Source: Pelargonium nanum
Taxonomy: Eukaryota; Streptophyta; Magnoliopsida; Geraniales; Geraniaceae
NCBI GenBank assembly: GCA_036897485.1
Contig: JAYMTF010000008.1
Span: 1-64,000 of the forward strand
Length of the DNA stretch: 64,000 bases
Reading direction: 5' to 3'
Notes under the pieces: model-generated
The model's database searches: none
The model's input: the letters and a program-made list of their open reading frames with translations, nothing else
What the model was told of the DNA's origin: nothing
Program-made: the position numbers and the translations under genes
Shown here: positions 23,701-34,800 of the stretch, piece after piece
Numbering within the stretch: the first letter of the stretch is position 1
Layout: every line of letters begins with the position of its first letter

Positions 23701-25170
23701 TATGCTACATCCGCCGACTGGACTTTGATGATACAGACCTCTTCTCCGTCTTTCTTAGTCACCCTTGAGATCTTTGTTTGGACCATTTATTTTAACTTCT
23801 AATAGATTGTTATCTAGTGGGTTGTGATTTACAATATCTTTATATGCAAAAGAATGGCGTGACTAGCTAAACAGTAATTATCTTATTAATTGCGGCATGT
23901 TTTTATTATATTTGTGTTCAACATTCTACAGGATAGATAAGTTGTTTTTACATACTTGAATACTTGATCCTTTCTTGGCGACAATCATATCTACTGTATA
24001 TGTATGATCAGCTGTAACTTTTCTTCACTTTATCTGTTCTCAGAATACCGACTTCTACCAAAACCGAACTCTGCTAACTAAAGTCAAAGATCTATGCTAC
24101 AAGAAAGATATTCAGACTCTTGAGGAACTAGCACATGCCGAGGTCTGTTTTATTAGGTCATCTTTTATCAAGCCTTTTCACACTGCTGTTACACTATATA
24201 TGTACTTTAATAATTTACCTTGATTTTGTTATTTTAATTGTTACTAGGTTGAGAAATTTATGTCCAGTTGGTGCAAAAGCAAGGCTTTTAGGGATGATTA
24301 TGAGAAAAGGTTATTGGCATCTTTGGACAATCGGCAATTAAGTAGGGATGGACGAATGCGGAACCCAGATGAGAAGCCATTGGTGGTAACAGAGGCACCA
24401 AAAGCCCCTGAAACAGAGACAGTGGCGAAAGCTAATGTGAAACGACCGAAGGAGGAACCCAAACCTGCTGCTCAACAAGATATTCTCCCTACCCAGAAGA
24501 CACCAAAAGAGGATAGTAAACCAGCAGATTCGAAAACCGCTTCTAAACATGATGACTTAGAAGATGAGGAGATCTATGGGTTAGAAAGCACAAAGGGTTC
24601 TGTCAAGAATGAAGTTGATGTACCGAAGACGAAGGAGATGATAAGGGAAGAGGAGATTGCAAAAGCTAAGCAGGCTATGGAAAGGAAGAAGAAGTTGGCT
24701 GAGAAGGCTGCTGCGAAAGCTGCTATTAGAGCTCAAAAGGAGGCTGAAAAGAAGAACAAGGAAATTATTTACCTGACTTTTTTTAACATAAAATTTATTC
24801 TGTTTTCTGTTTACCATTTTATTTGGGTAAAATTTTGACAGTATGTTTAAATTTATTTCAGGTTCTCGAAAAGAAGTTGAAAAAGAAAGCAGCTGCATCT
24901 GCACCAGCACCAGATTCAAATTCTGAAGAGCTGGCTGAAATGGTTGGAGAGCTTGAAGAACCAGAAAAGATCGAGACAAGCGTTGAAGCTCCAGTTTCTG
25001 CAAAAGCGAAGGACACTAAAGTCAGACACAGGCCTCGAGGAAAAGGACCGGAAACCCTTCCCAAGGTAATTTTGAAGCGGAAGAAGTCGACCAATTATTG
25101 GGTATGGGCTGCTCCTGCCATTTTGGTGGTTTTGGTGTTTATAGCACTTGGATATTACTATCTGCTCTAA
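20760..25170 (+). CDS. PPI1: Proton pump interactor (PPI1-like)
   Basis: Seven coding exons join in phase: 20760-21107, 21451-21639, 21746-21925, 22051-22245, 24044-24142, 24248-24760 and 24862-25170, giving about 610 residues; Arabidopsis PPI1 has 612 by memory. The N-terminal part has FYFVRYRPYDDPKI. Long coiled coils fill about 150-340 and a Lys/Glu-rich region covers about 365-530. A single hydrophobic C-terminal helix ends at the terminus (WAAPAILVVLVFIALGYYYLL), as in a tail-anchored protein, expected on the ER with the bulk in the cytosol. In Arabidopsis, PPI1 binds the autoinhibitory tail of the plasma-membrane H+-ATPase and stimulates it. The oddity is the last intron (24761-24861): the phase-correct donor is AAG|GAAATT, not GT. 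No GT there gives a plausible family-like protein. The fifth intron (1.8 kb) carries a SINE. Confidence 0.92.
22575..22675 (+). mobile_element. tRNA-derived SINE in PPI intron 5
   Basis: The segment has a box A-like motif (TTGGGCCAAGCGG, 22583-22595) and a box B-like motif (TGTTCGAGTCT, from 22629). The tail is CTGCTGACGG followed by a (TA)n run. It cannot fold as a normal tRNA with a 3' acceptor end here, and a closely related copy lies at 31652-31735. Together these point to a SINE rather than a tRNA gene. Confidence 0.7.
24761..24861 (+). other. PPI last intron with non-canonical donor
   Basis: The downstream exon opens at TTTCAG|GTTCTCGAA in phase 0. The only phase-0 upstream boundary giving the normal family length is AAG|GAAATTATT, so the intron would be GA-AG. 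If retained, translation continues for 25 residues (starting EIIYLTFFNIKF) to a TGA at 24836-24838. Confidence 0.6.
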
Positions 25171-26280
25171 ACCGAAGAATAACATTTAGAAGAGTAGTAG
25201 ACGTGTTTTGCTGCTTGAGAGAGCGTGAGAGTAAGCTAGGATCTGTAGTAGTAAATTAAGTTGTTCTTTACATCCCGCTGGGATGGACCCTAAACTCATA
25301 ATGTTGGTGACTCAGCCTGAACCCAAAACCCGTAATGCTTTACTTTTGTTCTGAAACTTTATACATTTGTTTACTAGTATGTATCTTCAAATTTTGACTC
25401 TTATCTAATTTCATGAATTATTTCAGTTCAACTTTTGCATTTCTTCTGCATGTTTTTCCCAGTGATTAAGATTTAGGAAAAAATTCATATATTGGTGGTG
25501 TTATGGTTGATGGTTGTGTTGTTTGTTTTCACTATTCCAACTTGTTTTTGTGAGAAGGAAAAACAAGGGATTTATATTATATCTTGTATTTTACTGTTAG
25601 AGATCTCATGAGCAACATGTCTTTGATTATATACAACTTGGGTGTTTTATTTGTGAGCAACCCAAGTGGGCATATGTCACTTTTAATCAATGGTCTTGTT
25701 GAACATCAAAGTTACTTGAAAGGTTCGAGTAGAGCTGACAATTCGGGTTTTAGGCTGAGACTTGAATTGATCTAAAAGGATTTTGGATTGAATTTTCGGT
25801 TTTACCAATTGAAAATTAATGGAGTAAATAAAAAAATCTGAGGGACTGAAAAGAGTTTCAACTTTTGAGTGCATATATGTTCGAATTCAAATTGTCATCT
25901 CTAGCTAGAGTACTAACTTTGAATTTTTCTAATTTAGCGAAGACGTCAAGTAATACATGGATCATAATGATTACGTTGTTTAAATGCGAATGTCATTTTT
26001 ATTCTATTTATTATCATTTCAATCATAGGAATAAATTCCATTCAGTTAGTTACGATTCAATCAGAGGGATACATTCAACTTAAAAAAAATCAAATATGAT
26101 GTATACAATTTTATTGCAGATATCCACAATTTTTTTTATACAATAAATTAAATGTCTAATAATTATGACGGAGAGTTTTTTTTTTTTCTGTTAAGTAAAA
26201 TGAAGTAGGGTTTGGGAATTATATTTTAAATATTTTTAAACAATTCCAATTTCCGAACAACAAAAACAAATTCGATTTGC
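25171..26280. other. Spacer between PPI and RNF25-like genes
   Basis: This is 3' flank of the PPI gene followed by AT-rich DNA. It contains one MITE at 25730-25903. No other gene is visible. Confidence 0.55.
25730..25903. mobile_element. MITE with terminal inverted repeats
   Basis: The left end reads TAGAGCTGACAATTCG and the right end, reverse-complemented, reads TAGAGATGACAATTTG: 14 of 16 positions match. The length is about 174 bp with no coding capacity. Its ends resemble those of the repeat in the last SPA intron. The family (superfamily) is not identified. Confidence 0.65.
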
Positions 26281-26395
26281 CTCGTTATTGCAACACAACT
26301 CTGTACTCTATCTCACGTGCAGTCACCGACTCCGCTCTCCGGCGATCCTACCTATCGCCGCCGATAAGACCGATTCTTCCGTCGCCGGTGCTCAG

Positions 26396-27273
26396 GTGAG
26401 CTGAGCCAGCCTAGGCGACCTAGAGGTCACTCTAAATTTAGGGCCTTTCCTTTCTTGTTGTTCTTAAGGTGCTTTGAGATTCTGCTGTGGTGGTTTGATG
26501 TTTCGATGCATCTCTCACTATTATTCTTGTTTTTTTTTTCCCGAATTTGAATTGTTAATGAATTGCTGGTTGTATTTACCAATTTGATATTTATTTGAGA
26601 TTTGAAAAGTGTGTGTTTTTATTTTTTGGTTTGGATTCTCGGACTAGGGACTTGCGTACCATCTGTTTGATATTAGTTCCAACAGAAATTGGATTGTGTC
26701 TGAGCTTATTGGATTGAAGATAGTGAAAATTCTCAGAAGGGTCAAGGAATTTTTTTTGTAATATAGATAGTTTTTTTTTGGCATCAGAAAAGGACTTGGG
26801 AAATCACAACTGTAATGTTGATGTGCAATTTTTTTTTGAAGTTTGAAGTATTAGCTTGAATCATCCTCGATTTTCTATTGTAGACTAGAGACAATGACAA
26901 TGTAGCTTCTTGATATGTATTTTTTTCTTTCCTGCTGCCAAGTTCAGCCTGATTCCGTGAATTTTATCAAATTTGGTCTTTCAGAATGCTTTTTGTAGTT
27001 TCAGGGTTGGTTGAATTTGGTTTTAGACATACTGAAAGTCTCCACTTAGGTTACTGTAACAGCTCTACTTTGTTGTAGCTGTAATTTTATCTACTAATAA
27101 TTATTTTAGCTCAGAGTTTTTTTGCCTAATTGCCTCTTGTAGCTACTTTAGCTGATATTTGATGAAGCAACTGCTTAGAGTTTATTTTAAGTACTGTTCG
27201 AAGTGTTTTCTTGGATTCTAACTTGCATATTAAGTGCAGTCCATTTACTTGAGTCGGTATATGGTTTTGGCAG
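26396..27273 (+). other. Probable 5'UTR intron of the RNF25-like gene
   Basis: A GC-richer, CG-containing leader ends CTCAG|GTGAGC at 26395/26396. A matching acceptor TTTTGGCAG|GTGTTGG lies at 27273/27274, about 120 bp before the ATG. The intervening DNA is T-rich and intron-like. Confidence 0.6.
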
Positions 27274-27395
27274 GTGTTGGTTGATTTGAAGGACTTGTAT
27301 CTATAAAAAAAAAAGGATTCTTTCAGAAGAGAGGAGGTCCGCCTCCTTGCACACACACAAAAAAAGAAAGGAGTTTTGCTAACTGCTGCGATAAT

Positions 27396-30300
27396 ATGGC
27401 AGAAGAAGAAGAAGTGGTGATGGAAGTGGAAGCGGTGCAAGCAGTGTATGAAGATGATTGTGTGGTTCTTGAAACTTTCCCTCCACATCTTCACGTCCAC
27501 ATCAAGCCCCGCACAGCTGATGTCTCCTCCCAGCAGGTCCTCTATCTACTCTGTTGCACTGCCTTAACACTCTTCCATTAGTGGGACACTTTTGTATTCT
27601 CGAAAACATAGGGAAAGGAACAGGAACTTCTCAAGTCGAGAAACAAATTGAATCGTGCTCTTAATGTATATTCACCACTGGAAGTATACATTGGACCTTT
27701 CTTTTCTCTGTAATCTTTGGAATTTTTTTCTCCAAGTTGGAAGGTTCAAATGGATAGTTTTTTCCCATCCCTCTTTTAGTTAATCATTTCTTTAACTTTT
27801 TTAGGCGGTGAGGCCTGTGAATGGAGAAGTTATTTCTAAGATGAATGCGCTTGCAAACTTTTTTCTCTATTTTCAATGTGTGGTTTTATTTGTTCATGCA
27901 CTCTGGAATAGTACTTGTCTGCATATTGATTGAGACTTGTGAGCCTGCTTAAGCTTAACAATCCAACATAGTTTCATTTTATCCATTGTGGTGATGCAAT
28001 TTATGGGTTTCCATACCTTTAATTGATTTATGAGTACTGCTTCTAATTTGGTGTCAAATTTTAATTGTGCAGTTTGTGGAAGCAATTATTAGAATACGAG
28101 CAGGTCCCCAGGTAATACTTATTAGACGCACCCGCAATTATTTCTGAGTTATGCGAATTCTGCAAACATTGAGGAAATCAAATTTAACTGAAAACCCTCT
28201 ATCAATATGAAAAATTACCAAAATCATGCCCTCCTATAAGAAAGGAAAGATTCAGTGTTTTTAGCTGGACTTATCTCATCTTATATGCTTTTGTTTAGAC
28301 TTTGGACACTTAACAATTTCGCCGATTCTATATGTCTGCATATCTTGAACCACAGCGATGTGATTTCCTTGCACATCCAGGAAATTTTAGGTAAATAGTA
28401 TATTGCATACTGTCCTTAGTAGATGTCTGACTTAGAGCAGTAGGGCGCTCTAATCAGTTTGTGCTCTGAACTTTGTAATTTTGGTTTTGTTTTGATAGTT
28501 AACGTTTTGCACGCTTTCTGTGGCAGTATCCAAAGGAACCACCATGCATTGATATAATGGATTCCAAGGGTCTTGATGAAAAAAGGCAAAAACATTTGAT
28601 TACTACCATACAAAACAAAGCCTGTGAACTATCTTCATGTTTAATGCTCATAGCGCTTTGTGAGGTAATTATCACGCTGCTCATTTTACCAAACTGTTTA
28701 GTGAAAAAAGCACATTGTTACCCTGTAAGGAACTCGACTGACAGAACAATTTGGATACTAATATTAGCTTGGATATATATTGATCACCATCCTTGTAGTT
28801 AACATATTTAAGTTAAAATTATATTCTGATGAGCTGGTATACAACGTCTCTATGCCCAAGTAGCAGTCAAATCACATTCTTGAATATTGTTATATAGAAT
28901 TATTAAGGCTATCATTATTTTGTAATTCTGAGAATATGGAATGATGGATAATGCATTCAATGTGATAAAAGAGCTCAGAAATCAGAATGCATTCTTAGAG
29001 AGTCATGATTTTTATTTCACTAGGCAATGGCCATGCACATTTGTGTGTCTTTATCAATGTAAATTTGTTTATACCTACAGAGATTTTAATTTTTAATATT
29101 TTAGGAAGCGTTTCAGGAGCTTTCTGTTATGAATCATCCTGATGGTGATTGTCCCTTGTGTCTCTATCCGTTGGTTTCTGAAGATAACCAGAAGAAGGCT
29201 TTACCCTTTATGAAGTTAATGTCTTGCTTCCATTGTTTCCACAGGTAGAGTTCTGTTCTCTTGTTTTACCAAAAATATAACTGCTGATGATGTAGGTTTT
29301 ATATCTGAATTGTATATTAATTACTTTATGGAATCATGGCAGCGAGTGCATTATTATGTGGTGGAATTGGCTCCAACAAGAGAAAGAAACTAAGACTGGT
29401 GATTCATCTAGTGCAACTCTCTTGCCTAATAGAGCCATGAGAAATGAAAAAGGTATGTCGTAGTCATAATAATCGGCTGAACTAGCTTTTAATTTTTTAC
29501 GAAAGGCTTGAGGGGACAACTTGGTAATTTAAGAATGTTACTTGAGATGTGTTAGGTATCCCGTAAAGCTTTATTAGTATTGGCTTTCGAGGGCTTACAG
29601 TCTTGTACTCTTGGCTAAACCAAATGAACTTGGTGTATTCTTGAGGACATTCCTCATTCCAACTCTTGCCTGATAAGTTTAGATTAAGATTCCAAAAAAT
29701 GATGAAGGCATTAATAAATAACTGCAAAGCGAATGGCCATTTGTTCTTGATTAAATCTTTTTGATATGTTGTAGTGGAGAAAAGCTGATTCTGGCCTTGA
29801 ATTTGGGGAGTTCTGAATATTTATTTGAGAATAGTAAATTTTCATGGATGTTTGGGAATCAAGTTTTAAGGCATTTGCTTTGGTCTACTTTTGTCCCCAC
29901 CAGAGTTTAGGGCTGCTTTATTATTTGTTTTCTTTGTTTTGTTGTATTTTTTGTTCAGCTATATAAAAATTTACATTGTTATACAAAGTGTCAGTTTATA
30001 ATGTTGGGTTCCCATGCACTGGTGATCAATTCTATTAATTTTTCATCCAAAAAGGAAAATAAAAAACACATTTCTGGCAAGTAAAACATGGTATGTTTTT
30101 AGGGACGCTCTGCTGTATAGGCATTTTGTTTTTATTTTAAAGACCTTTGTATTTTAATATTCTGCCAAGATAACTCATAAAATACTTTTTTGGTTTTTTG
30201 TTAGATATGAATATGTTGATGAAAGATAGCATGGGAAACTGCCCAGTTTGCCGCAAGGTTTTCCATTCCAAGGATATTGAACACGTGCTCGACTTAGTTG

Positions 30301-31115
30301 GTACTCATTCATCTAATCAGCTGGTATGCCACTCTACTCATGAATGTGATAGAACTAGTTGAAGTCTATATATTTACTTATTGGTTTAAATTGGCAACAT
30401 TAAGACACCTAGAATAAATAAGCAGCAAGGGTTACTGAAAACTAAAATATATGTCTATTTGATGTTTTGCTTCATGTGAATTCAAGTTAAATTAGCATCT
30501 CGAACTCATCTTTTGAACTCTTCGTTGCTACTTAGGTTTTCCTATTTTCTTACATGCCATTCCAAGTAAGGAAATGATACAAAATATTGATGTATAGGAG
30601 ATTTGATGTTTTCCTACAAAATATCAAGTTTTGATGATGGATTCATGCAAATTACTTGGTTGCTGTTTTTATAACCACGATGAAGGTGATCTTAATCCCT
30701 TGGCTTACTCGCGTTTTGTGTTGGATTGCAGAGTACCAACGCAATTGGGGATAATGATGCCGAAGAACTTCTCAAATGTGATTCGGAGAACATCAGAAGA
30801 GAAAAATTTGAGGCCATATTGAAGTTGCAACAAGAAAACAGTGGGTTAATTGAACCGAAGAAAACTCTCGCAGTACAGCCAGGCATGTTTCTTCCACCTC
30901 CAGTTGCATCACCCGCCACAACGTCAAACGAAGAAAAACACGAAGAACAGCATAGCGATACAGTAGTAACATCAGCAACGAATTCTAGGGGCAGCTCCTC
31001 AAACCGGCCTAGCACCAGCGAGCACCGGAGTTCAGGTATGAGGAAGCACAGAACAAGGAATCCGAGAAGGCAACCGAGACAGTGGACTAGAAAAACAAAT
31101 GAAACTGCAGAGTGA
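27396..31115 (+). CDS. RWD-RING E3 ubiquitin ligase, RNF25-like
   Basis: Seven exons join in phase: 27396-27536, 28073-28111, 28527-28664, 29105-29244, 29343-29452, 30205-30323 and 30732-31115, giving about 356 residues. An RWD domain covers about residues 5-105, with the conserved YPKEPPCI segment. A RING finger with a long central loop follows: CPLC at 122-125, CFHCFHSEC at 147-155, then CPVC at 202-205. The tail is low-complexity and ends in a strongly basic stretch (RKHRTRNPRRQPRQW). Human RNF25 (AO7) has the same RWD-RING order and the same widely split RING, and recruits ubiquitin-conjugating enzymes. The plant counterpart's substrates are unknown to me. Ubiquitin ligase activity is inferred from an apparently complete set of metal ligands. 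A GC-rich leader and probable leader intron precede it. Confidence 0.9.
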
Positions 31116-31651
31116 GTCTATACTATGATCAGCATGTATTTAACTGATCTTTTAATGTTGATGTCAGAAATGCAATACGCAACAACAATTTTTGGAAGAT
31201 AAAGGAATAGTGGGTGTGAGTGAAACTTTGTACTTGAGGTATGATTTGGGTTCATTAAGATGAAAATTTGTGAAGTGTCTTTTGTTTTGTAAAACATCTT
31301 TAGCATTTTGATGTTTAAAAATAAAATTGAAAATTTAGACCTAGTTTTGCACAATGGGAATGATGAAGAAATAGAAGTCTACCAACATGAAAACTAGTTT
31401 GTGCACATTCCATCTTTTTCATATTGAGTTTGATAAAGCCATTCATGTATTGTATTATCATTTGATCAATTCTGTAGATGACTTAATGAAACTCAATATT
31501 TTATCTATTAGATCAAAACATATCTTTGTTATTTGACATGTCTTGTATAATTGGACGAAATATTTCTCAATATACTTATGCACCGTTCACCCAAAATATT
31601 CAACTACAAAAATACAAATATTTGAGGGTCAATAATAATAAAATATTCCGG

Positions 31652-31735
31652 GGCTTGTTGGGCCGAGGCGGTGTTTTTTTTTTTTTTTGAAGTCTCGAGT
31701 TCAAGTCTCACTGCTGATGCTGACGGTACGAGATG
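31652..31735 (+). mobile_element. tRNA-derived SINE copy between genes
   Basis: This copy has TTGTTGGGCCGAGGCGG (box A-like) and GAGTTCAAGTCTCACTGCTGA (box B-like, tail CTGACGGTA), shared with the PPI-intron copy. A run of more than ten T residues lies between the two boxes. It ends about 125 bp before the start codon of the S4-domain gene. Confidence 0.65.
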
Positions 31736-31859
31736 AAATAGAGTTTTGGGTGAAAGGGAGAACTACCTCTTGTTATGGGTCACCCACCCATTAACCCATA
31801 CACTGATACCAAACCCGAACCCGAACCCGAAACCAGCCTTAACCAATATTCTCAACAAA

Positions 31860-34800
31860 ATGAAGGACCCGATTGGTGTGGTGCAGAGAGCAAAACCGGC
31901 CATGGGAGCCACCAGCTTGGCTTCGCCGTTGATTCTCCGAAGAGCATCTCTGGTTTTCGCATTTTGTCGTCCCCTTCCCTTCAACAACAACAACAACCTC
32001 TCCTTCTGCAAAACCCATCTCTCTGCTCCTCTCATACCTCCTCCTACCTCTTCAGGTATTTTATCTCTGCTTTGTACTATGTGTTTATGCTTTTCTTTTT
32101 CAGTACCAAAGATATGCTATATTTATGTATGTATTTGTGTTGAGTTTTTTGCGAAGTTGAGGTACCCAGTTGGATGAATTGTGGAAATGTGCGTAGAATT
32201 TGGATTTTTTGGGGTTGGATTGGGGTGATTGATAGTAAAGTTTAGAGCTTGATTTTATTGGTACCCATTGATGCTTTAGAGTAACAGTGCTTAGAATATG
32301 ATTTTTTCTTTTGGTTTGGAATGAATGATTAGTGGTAAAGTTTAGAGCTTGAGCTTCTAAAAGAGATGTTTTTGGGAACAATACTTTGTACGTATTGATG
32401 CTTTGTAGTAATGCAATCATTGTAGTATGTGTTTATGCTTTTCTTTTCAGCACCAGAGAGATGCAATATCAATATGTATCTAAGTATGCATATTTTTTGT
32501 GTTGAATTTGTAGCGAACTTGAGGAATTTGAGGTACCCATTTGGATGAACTGTATAAATGTGTTGTAGAATGTGATTTTTTTGAGCTAATTAGTAGTAAA
32601 GCTTTGAGCTTGAGCTTGATGAAGAATCTCAAAGAAGTGTTCTTAATACAATCCCTGGGACACATTGATGCTTTAGTAGAGCAATATGCTGGTTTTGCTT
32701 GAATGAAATTTGACAATTTATCTCATTCAGCAGAAGTGATAAACTGTAAAGTGGGCTTGAGTATTCCATGAAAAGCTTCTGAACTAATATCTTGAGTTGG
32801 TAACATATAATAAGATGTTATTGTGTTGTTTCCAATATGTTGCTACACAATGATGTGAGATGTGATAAGTTCTATGTTCTCTAGATAAGGTTGTCCCAGA
32901 CAATATTGCTCAATGATGCCACAACTAGTTGGCTTTTTGATAAAGCTTGTTCAGGATTGTTCTTCCATGATTGTTAAACAATTTAGAATCAAACAATAGC
33001 TAATGAAGCTTACGATTTGTTTACGAGCTAAGCTTGAGCACCGGCATACCTGGTTTGATTTGGCTTTGTGAGTAGTCCTTAGTTTGCACTTAACAAATAT
33101 GAAGTAAAAGAAGGTTGACAAATAATAGTCAATAACTAGTCTGAGTCGTGGTTTAAAGTGTTGGTTTCTAACATAAAACTGAAAGCTGGGATATTTTGAT
33201 GATTACTTCTATTAGGTTTGTGAAGAAATCAATTTTGGGTTGTTCATATGTGAATTCAAATAGTTGTGTGCACTCAAGATTCAGAAAAACTTGACCATAT
33301 TCTAAATTCAACAAAGATAAGCTTAAATAACCTAATTTAGTCTTAGGGATTGGCTCAAGCCATATGCTGATAGAGTTGTAAACATTTTCCTAGGATTACA
33401 ACAATCTTCACGACTAGTGCCATCACCATCAAAGCCATACCAACCCCGATAGAGGTATCACTGGGTGCCCTATCATTTTTGCTAATGCAACAAGTGACTT
33501 AGTCCTTGCATGGAGCATGATTGCATGTTCAATTGAAGTGTTGCACAGTGATGTACTATAAAATCGGCATCCATTCTCTTCCATTCTCACTTCAGCAAGT
33601 TTACATTTTTATTAATCTTGAGTGATAACGTGTTTACTAGCGTATAAACTAATGTTTTGATTCTCGGTAATGACTTTCTAAATCAATATAATATGTCAGC
33701 TGCAGGGATATGCCATGTGGTGCAAGCAATAAAGGGGGACATTGATATTTTGCTTAAAGGAGCGGGTGAGAAAACAGCTAATGATGAAGTGAAGAATATC
33801 CTTGAAATGGTATTTGTGTTACTGCTACGTTCATGTAGCGTTTGTATTAGAATTTTTGTTCTGTAATGGGGATCAAGAATGAGAATGGGTATGAGATTCT
33901 CAATTTTTATGTTTGAATTAGAACTTTTTTGTCATGAGAATGACTTTCAATTGGGAATCTCACTCCCTTTCCTATTCTTGATTCATATTCCCATTCCAAA
34001 AAACTTTAATCCAAACACTACCTCAGTTCCTTGTAAAGGCTACGCGTTCTTCCCTTTTCATAACACCTGTTTTCTTTTGTTTCCCAAACTTACTTCATCA
34101 AGTAAAGTTGATTTCTTAAAGTTGCTTAATGTAATGGCCATTCCAAATTTTGTCATTGTAGGCCAAACGGGCATCATTGAGAAGAGAAGTTCTCCATACA
34201 AACTTTCTCACCCCACCAGTTCTGAAGGAGTCCATGCTAGCATTGGAGAAACTAGCCGATTTGAAAGCTGTTGTTCAAGGAGGATACCCAGAGGTTGATC
34301 TAAATAAATTCTAGCTTCCTTTGTAATGAACCTTGTAGTATTGTTTCTGCCTATGTGTTGATATATATCTTCCAAATAAAATAGGCAGAGCGCTGCCGGA
34401 TCTCTGTTGGGCATCCAGATGTACTAACAGGCGATCCTGATGTAGTTGCCGCATTGAGGTAAATCATATCACATTCCGTTCCACCATACTGAAACTATAT
34501 GAATATCCAAGGCTATGTTATTTGAAACCTTTGTTTATTTTGTTCCAGTGTCACAGGGAACTTTTCATTTCAACCTTGCTCTCATGGTGATTTTCTTGGC
34601 TCAATTCTTGGTACAGGGATTGTTAGGGAAAAAGTTGGAGATATTCTCTTGCAGGTATCTTGTGCATTTTATACGCGATAAGTTCTCTGTTTTTAAGATT
34701 GCTCATACATGTATATTGCAGTAGATTAGTCGTAAAGCAAGTCGTGAATGACACCTTTCAGTACATGTTGGACGTACAATGGTAGCTACAAGACTTAAGA

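Noticed and set aside
31808-31832. Telomere-like AACCCG repeats before the S4 gene
   Set aside because: They are three short AACCCG units in a leader, not telomere repeats.
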